Shown here piece by piece: positions 43,361 through 52,201 of a DNA stretch of 64,000 bases. This DNA is from Paenibacillus sp. 1_12. Lineage in GTDB: Bacteria > Bacillota > Bacilli > Paenibacillales > NBRC-103111. The translations under genes were made by a program, and so were the position numbers. Where the stretch lies: NCBI RefSeq assembly GCF_900114475.1, contig NZ_FOTE01000005.1, positions 310,001 through 374,000 on the forward strand, in the 5' to 3' direction. Below the pieces are notes generated by a model, which had not been told where the DNA came from, searched no databases, and saw nothing but the letters and a program-made list of their open reading frames with translations. Every line of letters begins with the position of its first letter. Position 1 is the first letter of the stretch.

Positions 43361-44398
43361 ATGAAACGCATTTTAAAAGCATGTATCCCATTTACTTTGT
43401 TACTGTCGCTTATCATCCCCATGCAAGCTGTTCCCGCAACTGCAGCAGAGCCTGCTGCCAATGAAGACTGGACCCGTTTCCCTTTGATCGCTCATGCCCT
43501 TGGCGGCATTGATGGAGTCGATTATACGAATAGCCTTGAGGCTTTCCAAACGAATTACGATAAAGGGCAGCGGCTTTTCGAGGTTGATTTCTCCATTACC
43601 AAAGACGGTCTGTTGGCCGCGCGTCATGATTGGATGGGCTATCTGGCTACCAAATTCGAACAAGATATACCTGCAGAAAAGCTGGAGGAGCCGCTAACGC
43701 TGAAGGAGTTCAAGAGCTATAAAATTCTTGAAAACTATACGCCGCTTTCTTTTGCCGATGTTGCCCGCTTAAGTAAAAAATATCCGGATGTTTACTTTAT
43801 TACTGACACCAAGGAAACCGATCCCGAGCTGGTTAAGCAGCAGTTCACCCTTATACGTGATACGATAAATCGAATTGACCCAACCTTAATTGACCGTTTT
43901 ATTCCCGAAATCTATTCTCCGGAAATGTTGGATACGGTTCGGGAGATTATCCCTTTCAAGCATGTCATTTTCTCACTCTATTTGACTTCTATGGAGCCAG
44001 CAGAAGTTGTACAATTTGTAAAAGAACATGATGTCCACGTAGTAGCAATGCCTGAGGAAAGAGCTACAAAGTCCTTTATCAAGGATTTGAGTGATGTCGA
44101 TGTGGTCACCTACGTCCATTCCTTGAATAAGGTGAAGGATGTGAAAAAATTGATGAGAATAGGTGTGCATGGTGTCTACACGGATTTTCTTAGCTATAAG
44201 GATCTTGGAATTGATGAAGCACCCTTGCTTGCGGCTGGTCAGCCCGATGCAGAGAAATCCACTGTAAATACTACGCAGCTAGACAATTCGGTTTCAATAG
44301 CATCAGCCGACACGGTCCTTACAGAACAGAGCACAGCTCCTGCTACAACTACGTGGGAAAAGATAAAGCTGCTGTTAGGTAAGCTGTTTAATAGCTAA
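43361..44398 (+). CDS. secreted glycerophosphodiester phosphodiesterase-like protein
   Basis: About 345 residues with a signal peptide (MKRILKACIPFTLLLSLIIPMQAVPATAAEP). The mature protein is a PLC-like/GDPD TIM barrel: FPLIAHALGGIDG (first catalytic His; canonical is AHRG), NSLEAFQTNYDKGQRLFEVDF (metal Glu and Asp) and LAARHDWMGYLA (second catalytic His). The canonical Arg of the AHRG motif is replaced, which is seen in a divergent subfamily. The C-terminal 70 residues are Thr/Ser-rich. GGTGG is 8 bases before the ATG. A PhoP-box-like region upstream suggests use during phosphate starvation. Confidence 0.85.
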   Translation: MKRILKACIPFTLLLSLIIPMQAVPATAAEPAANEDWTRFPLIAHALGGIDGVDYTNSLEAFQTNYDKGQRLFEVDFSITKDGLLAARHDWMGYLATKFEQDIPAEKLEEPLTLKEFKSYKILENYTPLSFADVARLSKKYPDVYFITDTKETDPELVKQQFTLIRDTINRIDPTLIDRFIPEIYSPEMLDTVREIIPFKHVIFSLYLTSMEPAEVVQFVKEHDVHVVAMPEERATKSFIKDLSDVDVVTYVHSLNKVKDVKKLMRIGVHGVYTDFLSYKDLGIDEAPLLAAGQPDAEKSTVNTTQLDNSVSIASADTVLTEQSTAPATTTWEKIKLLLGKLFNS

Positions 44399-44428
44399 AC
44401 AAAATCTGTTTACGGTCACCCGAATAGA

Positions 44429-44478
44429 CAACACCAAATAATCCCAACGCCGAGTGGCGAAGGGATTATTTGGTGTTG
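44429..44478. terminator. strong bidirectional terminator
   Basis: 17-bp perfect arms 44429-44445 and 44462-44478 with a loop that forms a further GCC/GGC pair. It lies midway between the convergent phosphodiesterase gene and trpB. Confidence 0.88.
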
Positions 44479-44504
44479 CAGCCGGATTTCTAGACAGCTA
44501 TTCA

Positions 44505-45668
44505 TTATTTCTTAAGCATATGGAATACTTGCTCCACGTCTTTATCCCCGCGACCGGACAAGTTAATGATTATGATCTGATCCTTGCCCATTGTTGGAGC
44601 TAGCTTTTTGGCATAAGCAACGGCATGTGCGCTTTCAAGTGCAGGGATGATACCTTCTGTCCGGGAGAGCTCTTGAAATGCTGCTAATACTTCCTCATTG
44701 CTAACGGCATAATATTCTGCACGTCCGGAAACTTTCAGGTGGCTGTGCTCTGGACCAATTCCAGGGTAATCTAGTCCTGCTGCAATTGAATAGGTTGGTT
44801 TCGGATTGCCTTGCTCATCAAGCAGCACCAAACATTTAAAACCGTGAATAATGCTTGGGACTCCCTCTGTTAAAGTCGGAGCCTGTTCTGGCTCTACGCC
44901 AATTAATCGTACAGAAGACTCGTCCAAATAGTGTGCAAAAGCACCAATGGCATTACTTCCCCCGCCAACGCAAGCAATTACCGCATCAGGAAGACGACCT
45001 TCTTTCTCGAGAATCTGACGCTTGGATTCTTCACTAATAATAGACTGGAAATGTTTAACCATAGATGGGAACGGATGAGGCCCTACAGCCGAACCAAGCA
45101 AATAGAACGTATTTTGATAGTTTTGCACTAAATCGTTCAGCGCTTCATCTACTGCGTCTTTTAGACGACCTTGACCCTTATCGACTGCAACGACGGTAGC
45201 TCCAAGCAGCTCCATTCGGAATACATTAAGCGCCTGACGGCGCATATCTTCGGATCCCATGTAGATTACGCACTCCATCTTAAACATGGCGCATGCCGTA
45301 GCGGTTGCGACTCCATGCTGACCAGCACCAGTCTCGGCAATTACTCGTTTAACTCCCATGCGTTTCGCAAGAAGAATTTGACCTACTACGTTATTGATTT
45401 TGTGTGCACCGGTATGGTTAAGGTCCTCGCGTTTCAAGTAAACCTTGGCGCCGCCCCACGCATCTGTTATTTGTTGAGCGAAGGTCAGCGGATTTTCACG
45501 ACCGACGTACTCTCGCAAGTAATAACGCAGTTCTTCATTGAATTCGGGATCTTCTTTGTATTTGTAGAATTGTGCACTCAGGTAATTCATTACTTCCTGT
45601 AATTCAGGAGGGATAAAACTGCCTCCAAACTCCCCAAAATATCCTTCATCAAATTGCTCATGACTCAT
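44505..45668 (-). CDS. trpB: tryptophan synthase beta chain
   Basis: About 387 residues, PLP enzyme condensing indole with L-serine. The PLP-binding Lys is in KREDLNHTGAHKINN (around residue 85). GAGQHGVATATACAMF, the phosphate loop CVGGGSNAIG and AAGLDYPGIGPEHSHL are intact, so it is a TrpB1-type catalytic subunit. The gene is alone, with no trpA or other trp gene adjacent. GGAGG precedes the ATG at 45668. It could serve indole salvage or work with a TrpA encoded elsewhere. Confidence 0.93.
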   Translation of the reverse strand: MSHEQFDEGYFGEFGGSFIPPELQEVMNYLSAQFYKYKEDPEFNEELRYYLREYVGRENPLTFAQQITDAWGGAKVYLKREDLNHTGAHKINNVVGQILLAKRMGVKRVIAETGAGQHGVATATACAMFKMECVIYMGSEDMRRQALNVFRMELLGATVVAVDKGQGRLKDAVDEALNDLVQNYQNTFYLLGSAVGPHPFPSMVKHFQSIISEESKRQILEKEGRLPDAVIACVGGGSNAIGAFAHYLDESSVRLIGVEPEQAPTLTEGVPSIIHGFKCLVLLDEQGNPKPTYSIAAGLDYPGIGPEHSHLKVSGRAEYYAVSNEEVLAAFQELSRTEGIIPALESAHAVAYAKKLAPTMGKDQIIIINLSGRGDKDVEQVFHMLKK

Positions 45669-45809
45669 TGAGTATACCTCCATTAATTGGATAATAAATG
45701 ATAATTTTATATTAACATATTAAATGGACATTTTGCATTAGCCTGAGCCAGATTGTAGTTCTGTTCATACAAAGATAGGTTTGGCCATTATCTTGACACT
45801 TATGAACGA

Positions 45810-45858
45810 AGAAGCCTCTGTTTCCCACTAGCACACGGAAAACGGAGACTTCTTTATT
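45810..45858. terminator. hairpin between the large phosphoesterase gene and trpB
   Basis: AAGAAGCCTCTGTTTCC (45810-45826) pairs imperfectly with GGAAAACGGAGACTTCTT (45838-45855). It may end the minus-strand phosphoesterase transcript. No T-box TGGACC motif or TRAP-type GAG/TAG repeat run was found ahead of trpB. Confidence 0.6.
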
Positions 45859-45926
45859 TATGATTCATAGCCAGAGTGGAAACAATTCGTCCCAATATTG
45901 ATGATGAGAGCATCCCTCATCAGACT

Positions 45927-48572
45927 TTACCTGGTTGTAAAGGACCATACATCCGATCGGCTAAAACCTCCGTACTCATCACGCGCTATAGCGAACCAGG
46001 AGTAGCTTTGCCCCGGCTGTGTGTTCGGATATGGAACCGTCGCAGTATTTCCGCTCGGAACCTTCGATACTTTGCCGATCAGCTCATTCGTTCTGGAATA
46101 AATGCCGATATAATCGGTTGCCACCTGCTTTTCGATCGGTTTCAGATTTAGCGGCAGTATGAATTCGTCATCATCTGCTTTGAAAAAGTTGTATTTATTC
46201 AAATATGGGGAATACGTATTGACGAATAGCTGCTTATTTTGCAAATCAAATTGCAGAAACCGCATATAGCCTTGCCCACCTTCTGGCCCATTCTGGTAAT
46301 CGCTCAGCAGTTCCAGCACATTGCGGTCCCCTATTTTCTTGATATTATAGGCAACTCCGGGATTATGACCGCCCAGCACCATAAACACATTCGGATTCGG
46401 TTCCACAAGCTGTTCATAAATCCCGCGGCCTTGACCATAATAAGCTTTGCTCGGTTTCAAATATTCATGCGTCGCGATAATAGCATTACGGTCCGCATAT
46501 TTTTTGAGTACACTTTTGGCCCAATCAAACGTTTTTTGATCAATCACCCAACCGAGATAAACGATAACAAAGTCGTTACCCTTGACCGAAACCAGATCAT
46601 AATGATCCCGGTTATTATTCAAATCCCCGCCAAAGGTAGGCTGCTTAATATATCGCTCACGTCCAAAATATTTCCAAAACTCCTCGTAGTTGCCAACATC
46701 ATAAGCAACATCGTGATTGCCTGCAACGATACCATAAGGAATCCGTGCGTCATCGAGCGTTTTCATACTTTTTGAAGCATTCTCCCATTCGGCCTTGCTG
46801 TTCCAGTTGTTAACAATATCCCCGGTATGCACCATATAGCTGAACTTTTTTTCCTTCCAATGGTCCACTGTCCATTTGGTCATCAAATCATAAATTTTCG
46901 GAAACGACTCCGAGTAGTATTGGGTATCTGTCATCCACAGGAAAGCAAAATCGTACTCCCCCGTCGTTGGTATGCGATCCTGTACCAGTACCTCAACCTT
47001 GCCGCTGCGCACCATCTGGGCTGGTTTTATTTTCCCTCTGAGTGTAAAATCCTCTGTGCCTCTGTTGGAGTCTATGTCTTCCCATAGCTGGGTATCAAAA
47101 TTCCATACGTACATCGTGACCAGCCGATCGGACAGAGAATGCCCGGTCCATACGATATCTGCATCAGTTAAAGGATCATTGCCCACATCAAAAGTAAATC
47201 GATGATAAGGAAATTTTTCTTTATTATCATTAACCAAATATTTCCCGTCTCTGACGGCAACCAGTGAGCGCTGTTCGTCGGTCATCATGAGCTCACCCTG
47301 CGGCACCAATTCAAGAGGAGGCTCCCGATCCACCGCATGGGTTAGTGCCTCATGCTTGCCTGCATCGCTCAGATCGTAACGCTGAGCTTTGTAAAAGGAT
47401 ACATCCAACGGATCGTTGGTCGAGTCATTCACCTGAACGCTGAGCTTGAGCGCAGCGGTTGAAATCGACGAGCGATCAGCTGGAGCAGGATTATTGGGCA
47501 GCTCCGGCATTTCATTCAATACTTGAAAATTGACCGTACTGTTGCGTTCATTTCCTGCCTTATCCGCCGTACTCACTTCAAGCTTATGCGCTCCAACCGG
47601 CAGCTCCGCAGTTTGCAGCTCCGCCGGCAGCTCGATAACCTTGCCATCCAGCTTAGCGACAACAGAAGCGGTACCGGATATCGCATCGTTTGATTTCACA
47701 TTAACGGCAATCCGATTCTTATAGGTTCTGCCTTCGACAGGAGAAACAATCTCAAGAACCGGTGCTGTATTATCAACTTGAACGACAACCGTTTTAGCTT
47801 TTTTATCCGTTCCATCCTCTGCAATCAATTCGACCTTATGATTGGTTTCAGGCAGTTCTAGCGTATCCCATAAATAATATACACTGCGGTATTTATCGTC
47901 CTTGATCACATAATTAAATTCCTTTTGAAACGCTGTTGGGTCCTGTGCTACACCAGGAGCGGCTCCAACCGTATATACAGTAGCCGTCTTGTAATTAGGA
48001 TCATCCAGAACCGTTCCGTCCCCAAGCTCAAGCTTCAGGGCACGGAATTTCCATACATCATGATCACCTTCTTTATCATCAGGCGCTTTTTTGCTGCCTG
48101 CCCGCAATGTGATTTTATTATTCCCCTGCTGCAGCAGCTCGACTTTGATCGGAATTGTTAATTTGGTGAAGCCTGTAATATTTTTATCGAAGGTATAGGC
48201 AAGCTTGTCATTCACCCATATCGAATTTTTATAACCATCGCCCGATTTCATTCCATCCGCTTCAATAGTAAGCATGGCTTGCTGCTGCATAACCGGTTTG
48301 GCAGTAACCTTCACATCATCAATGAGCAAGCTAAGCTTGGTGTCCGGGCTGCTTCCTGATGCTATGATCCCTTTACTTCCTCTTACGATATCGCCATTAT
48401 CTAACGATAGGGTAAGGCTCTTATCGTTCGCCGAAACCTGCGGAATCCCTATTTTGAAGAAGCCATCTATCGCAAGCCAGCGAATAATCCCCAGTAAGCC
48501 GACTAGTGCCAACGCCGTAAACAGGATAAGCACAGTTTTTTGCAATCCATTAAACCGCGGCTGATTTTCCAA
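45927..48572 (-). CDS. large membrane-anchored metallophosphoesterase with Ig-like modules
   Basis: About 881 residues. An N-terminal helix (LQKTVLILFTALALVGLLGIIRWL) anchors it. Beta-rich modules follow: a galactose-binding-like region (about 50-220), a Bacterial Ig-like region with TAPVLEIVSPVEGRTYKNRIAVNVKS pattern (about 260-350) and another before residue 500. The calcineurin-like domain (about 530-790) has MTDTQYY, HTGDIVNNW, AGNHDVAYD and ATHEYL, but the usual final GHxH reads GGHNPG. A last fibronectin-like module (FYSRTNELIGKVSK to WSFTTR) ends it. TTG at 48572 is chosen: GGAGG lies 7 bases upstream. Substrate unknown, extracellular. Confidence 0.85.
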   Translation of the reverse strand: MENQPRFNGLQKTVLILFTALALVGLLGIIRWLAIDGFFKIGIPQVSANDKSLTLSLDNGDIVRGSKGIIASGSSPDTKLSLLIDDVKVTAKPVMQQQAMLTIEADGMKSGDGYKNSIWVNDKLAYTFDKNITGFTKLTIPIKVELLQQGNNKITLRAGSKKAPDDKEGDHDVWKFRALKLELGDGTVLDDPNYKTATVYTVGAAPGVAQDPTAFQKEFNYVIKDDKYRSVYYLWDTLELPETNHKVELIAEDGTDKKAKTVVVQVDNTAPVLEIVSPVEGRTYKNRIAVNVKSNDAISGTASVVAKLDGKVIELPAELQTAELPVGAHKLEVSTADKAGNERNSTVNFQVLNEMPELPNNPAPADRSSISTAALKLSVQVNDSTNDPLDVSFYKAQRYDLSDAGKHEALTHAVDREPPLELVPQGELMMTDEQRSLVAVRDGKYLVNDNKEKFPYHRFTFDVGNDPLTDADIVWTGHSLSDRLVTMYVWNFDTQLWEDIDSNRGTEDFTLRGKIKPAQMVRSGKVEVLVQDRIPTTGEYDFAFLWMTDTQYYSESFPKIYDLMTKWTVDHWKEKKFSYMVHTGDIVNNWNSKAEWENASKSMKTLDDARIPYGIVAGNHDVAYDVGNYEEFWKYFGRERYIKQPTFGGDLNNNRDHYDLVSVKGNDFVIVYLGWVIDQKTFDWAKSVLKKYADRNAIIATHEYLKPSKAYYGQGRGIYEQLVEPNPNVFMVLGGHNPGVAYNIKKIGDRNVLELLSDYQNGPEGGQGYMRFLQFDLQNKQLFVNTYSPYLNKYNFFKADDDEFILPLNLKPIEKQVATDYIGIYSRTNELIGKVSKVPSGNTATVPYPNTQPGQSYSWFAIARDEYGGFSRSDVWSFTTR

Positions 48573-48644
48573 GGTGAAACCTCCCTCCGTAGCACAATCC
48601 ATGATGAGTTTTATTGTATACCACTCTATATCTGAATGATAGAC

Positions 48645-48720
48645 AAACAGCCCCTCATCCAAACTGAGGACTGTTTAATGCGGTGAATAAAAGGGCACAG
48701 CAGCACCACTTATTCACCGC
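48645..48720 (-). terminator. two hairpins after the SLH protein gene
   Basis: GCGGTGAATAA (48680-48690) and TTATTCACCGC (48710-48720) form an 11-bp stem; AAACAG...CTGTTT with an inner CTCA/TGAG makes a second one at about 48648-48677. They lie between the SLH gene and the large phosphoesterase gene on the minus strand. Confidence 0.65.
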
Positions 48721-48749
48721 ACTTTTAAAGAATAATTAATGGATGCCAT

Positions 48750-51700
48750 TTACTTTACATTAACATCAAATGAGGCCGTTTGGCTGCTTGGTGCCACAAT
48801 GTTAATTTTAAAGCTGGTTACGTCGCCCGCAGCACCTGTATATTGGACTTTACCCATTTTATCTATAGTAACAGCACTCGGTTTGCTCCCCACTATGCTG
48901 CTGATATAGAAGCTCAGCTTCAATACCTCATTTCCATTCGTTCCTGTATTGCTCATTTTAAACAAATCATTTCTCGAGGTTGCCGCTTCCTCATCCAGAG
49001 CTCCAGGAGCACGCTCTGCTACAAATTCGCCAGCGTATTGATCCTTAACCGTTATTTTCTCAGCCAGCTTAGTATCCCAAATATACAGTCCTGCCTGAAG
49101 ATCTGCCAAGGCTACGTCTTTGCCTGTCTTGTTCAGCAAGATGTTCTCTACAACCGGACCTTCATTTTTAGAGCTTACATCTATCGTCGAATTGACAATT
49201 TCATTCCTGCCATTATTATATAGGATACTGAGCTGAGCTGTTCCGGCCTTACCTCCTGCAACAAATCGGCTGCCATTCTGATCGGCAGTTTTGCTCGCTG
49301 CGTCCACCACTTGGTTGTTGCTAGACGTAACGGAAACGATTGAAGATGGCATCTTGACGATGTCGCTGTTATTCAGCTTTGCTCTAATTTTGACCTCCTT
49401 GGCAAATCCACGGTAATTATCGTATACAGTGCTCGCCCCTGCCGCTCCTGTTCCTGAGCTCAAATAGTCATCTGCGGCCAGCAAAATATTATTTGAGTGA
49501 TCCAGATAAGCTTCATAGGTCAGCTTATTCGCAGAATCGTTCGGGTCAATAACATTCATTGAGGTAGAAACTGAATCTACTTCTGCATAATTGACACCAT
49601 TCACAACCATGCTGCCATTCTTATCCGCTTTCAACAAGGAAGCTTTAAACAAATAATCCGCAGCTTTCGCACCAGTCCCCGCATAGAAGTTGAACGATTT
49701 ATCAAACACGGAATCCACACTCATATCGGAGGAATCGTGAGCCAGCTTGAAGTCAAGAGTCACTTCCTGGCCAACTGTCGTAGGCTGCAGCATATATTTG
49801 CGCGGAGAAGCGCTGTTAGCCTGATCCATCCGCTGCGTACTTGCCAGACTGGTAGCTCCTAAAGTGGCCGCATCACCGGAAATCGCTTTTAAGGAGTAGC
49901 GAACCACGTATTGATTAGCAGCATCGTATTTTAAATCCCCGCCGAATTGATCATAGAGCTTAACTCTCAGTTCATTATTAGTACCTGCTGTCATGTATTT
50001 GGCTGGTGTTACCGAGAAACGAATGTCGTCGGCTTTGCGCTCTTCATTACCGTTAAGTCTAAGCTCTGCTCTCACATCCGAATTATCCTTCAGCTGAATG
50101 GTGATGGTTGAATTTTCTTTGCTGATCACACCCGTAATTGCGATCATACCCTTGTGAGAACCATTATTGGAAATGGGATCAGCAGCCAGCGTCACGCCAC
50201 CATTCGAGAAAATATTGAACTTGGCCCGTTGATCATAAATTTCTTGAGGTGTCAGCTGATTGCCTTCGGAATCCTTCACAATAATCGGCACATAAAATTT
50301 CGCGTCGGTCGCTTCATCACCTGTTGGCACATCACCTTTGGATAAGCTGTAATTATAAGCACCAAAAGCCAGACTTGCTGCGGACTGATTGGCTGCGATC
50401 TTGACTACCTTCGTATAGGACTGGCCTGACCCATTGGCGATCAGCGAAATGGTGACATCCTTCGTTTTATCAGATACGGAGCGCAGCTTTAGATCTGCCG
50501 CCGAATCCCCGACAACGTTATCTACGAAAGCCAGGTTCTCCCCAGAATTCCCTTTTTCCAGATCGGAATCATTAATGAGGACTGCGATACCTGTATTCAA
50601 AGCATCTTTATTTTCCACACGAATACCATACTGGTCAAAAGCTTTTACATTCAGATAGCCATAGCCCTTGGAAGCAATCGAATTCAGCATGCTGCCGGAA
50701 TCGTTAACGAGCTCTCCGATTTCCAGCCTGGATACCGTGCTTTTATCGCCAATCTGGAATACTTTATTGCCTTGTATACTTGTCGATTCATACAGTACCG
50801 TAATGGATATACTTTCACCCTTAGTCGTACCGTCAGGTAAATCCAGATAAAAGGCTTGCTCACCACCGATAGCTGTTGTAGTCCCGATGCTGGTATAAAT
50901 TTTGAAGTTGCTTGCTGACAAAGAGGATTGGCCTCCATATTGATTAGCTGCTTTAAAATCGATTCGAATCCGTTTATCGTTAGGCAATGTGTCACTAGTC
51001 GTCAGGAAGCTAATGTTTGTAATTTGTTCTGCCGTTGTGGTAAATTGAGCTGTTCGTGTTGAATCGTCCGAATTGGATACTCCATCCAAAGTAACGGCCC
51101 AAGCTGCGGCATCCCATTTATTATCTAATGTCAATGTGGCTGTTGTTTTGTCGTTACTCCAACTGGTCGTATATCCGCTTACAGGTGAACCATTACGAGT
51201 CAGGTTCAGCTTTGCAGAGTTGGTGTCAGGCAATGCACCATTTAATTGAACCGTAAATGCATTGAAATTAGTAGCCTTAAAGGAAGCGATCCCATACTTG
51301 CCGTTAAAGTCCAGCTTATAGCGCTGAGAGGCTTCATATAACGACAAGGCAAGCAAGTCACGCGTTGCCGGTGTCATGCCACCAACTGTTCCATCCGCAT
51401 TGGCCTGCAGCAGCTTCAATCTGACAGCCAAAGCCACATAGCTTTGAGCCCATGAGGATACGGTTGGGTCATTCAGACCCGTGGTTGTTTTTACTTGGTT
51501 CTCCATACTCAGACCACGAATGAGGAACGCTGCAAGCTGCTCTCTGGTTACTTCACCTGCCGGATTGAATTCACCTGGCGCAAATCCATCGGTAATTCCT
51601 ACTTTGACAATCGCTTCAATGTAAGGAAGCGCATAGCCATTCGCAGGGTCATCAGCTTTCACATCTTTGAAGGTTGAGGTGGTCAACGTATTGTCAACCC

Positions 51701-51953
51701 TTAGCTTGAATATTAATGCTGCCGCCTTCGCAAACTGGGCACGATTCATCTTTTCCTTTAAGCCGAATGTGTCTTCACTGACACCATCAAATATGCCTGC
51801 ATGAATTAATGAATCGAATTTGTCCTTCGTCGTCGGTTCCAAATCCTTTAAATCCGTGAAATCTGCAGAGGATTTAGCTAATGCCGCCCCACTGAAAGCC
51901 AGGGATGAGAACATGACCGATAGAGATACAATTATGGATAAGCTTTTTTTCAT
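48750..51953 (-). CDS. S-layer homology (SLH) domain surface protein
   Basis: About 1067 residues. Signal peptide KKSLSIIVSLSVMFSSLAFSGAALAKS, then three SLH repeats: about 33-85 (FTDLKDLEP... NRAQFAKAAAL), 95-155 (FKDVKADDP... TREQLAAFLIRG) and 160-215 (SSWAQSYVALAVRLKLL... TRDLLALSLYEA). SLH triplets bind pyruvylated secondary cell-wall polymer. The remaining 850 residues are Ser/Thr/Asn/Asp-rich beta modules (for example FTVQLNGALPDTNSAKLNLT), as in S-layer or adhesive proteins. GGAGGGAA precedes the start. It could be an S-layer protein or a surface-displayed accessory protein. Confidence 0.9.
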   Translation of the reverse strand: MKKSLSIIVSLSVMFSSLAFSGAALAKSSADFTDLKDLEPTTKDKFDSLIHAGIFDGVSEDTFGLKEKMNRAQFAKAAALIFKLRVDNTLTTSTFKDVKADDPANGYALPYIEAIVKVGITDGFAPGEFNPAGEVTREQLAAFLIRGLSMENQVKTTTGLNDPTVSSWAQSYVALAVRLKLLQANADGTVGGMTPATRDLLALSLYEASQRYKLDFNGKYGIASFKATNFNAFTVQLNGALPDTNSAKLNLTRNGSPVSGYTTSWSNDKTTATLTLDNKWDAAAWAVTLDGVSNSDDSTRTAQFTTTAEQITNISFLTTSDTLPNDKRIRIDFKAANQYGGQSSLSASNFKIYTSIGTTTAIGGEQAFYLDLPDGTTKGESISITVLYESTSIQGNKVFQIGDKSTVSRLEIGELVNDSGSMLNSIASKGYGYLNVKAFDQYGIRVENKDALNTGIAVLINDSDLEKGNSGENLAFVDNVVGDSAADLKLRSVSDKTKDVTISLIANGSGQSYTKVVKIAANQSAASLAFGAYNYSLSKGDVPTGDEATDAKFYVPIIVKDSEGNQLTPQEIYDQRAKFNIFSNGGVTLAADPISNNGSHKGMIAITGVISKENSTITIQLKDNSDVRAELRLNGNEERKADDIRFSVTPAKYMTAGTNNELRVKLYDQFGGDLKYDAANQYVVRYSLKAISGDAATLGATSLASTQRMDQANSASPRKYMLQPTTVGQEVTLDFKLAHDSSDMSVDSVFDKSFNFYAGTGAKAADYLFKASLLKADKNGSMVVNGVNYAEVDSVSTSMNVIDPNDSANKLTYEAYLDHSNNILLAADDYLSSGTGAAGASTVYDNYRGFAKEVKIRAKLNNSDIVKMPSSIVSVTSSNNQVVDAASKTADQNGSRFVAGGKAGTAQLSILYNNGRNEIVNSTIDVSSKNEGPVVENILLNKTGKDVALADLQAGLYIWDTKLAEKITVKDQYAGEFVAERAPGALDEEAATSRNDLFKMSNTGTNGNEVLKLSFYISSIVGSKPSAVTIDKMGKVQYTGAAGDVTSFKINIVAPSSQTASFDVNVK

Positions 51954-52119
51954 AAACATTTCCCTCCAACTGAATAAATTTTGATAAAATTATGTACTTC
52001 GTGCTGCTTTCGCATTTTCGTGATCGGATTGTCTTAACAACACGCGAGTTAATACTTATTACCCAATCTGTGGAAATTGAATTTGTTGATGGGATATTTA
52101 ACACTTAAATCTTATGACA

Positions 52120-52165
52120 TATAAAAAAGCAGGACCTGAGACTGTCGTCCCCGAATACCTGCTTT
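52120..52165 (-). terminator. terminator of the two-component operon
   Basis: AAAGCAGG (52126-52133) and CCTGCTTT (52158-52165); on the minus strand followed by TTTTTTAT. It lies after the histidine kinase stop. Confidence 0.85.
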
Positions 52166-52201
52166 ACCTTTAACCTCTGACAACATTCCTACACCTTGTA
52201 C

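Noticed and set aside
45684-45926. Possible T-box or TRAP leader before trpB
   Set aside because: No TGGACC box or repeated GAG/TAG triplets; only a hairpin that more likely ends the upstream gene.
48573-48662. Longer N-terminus for the large phosphoesterase
   Set aside because: The extra residues contain the ribosome binding site of the TTG start and show no domain pattern.
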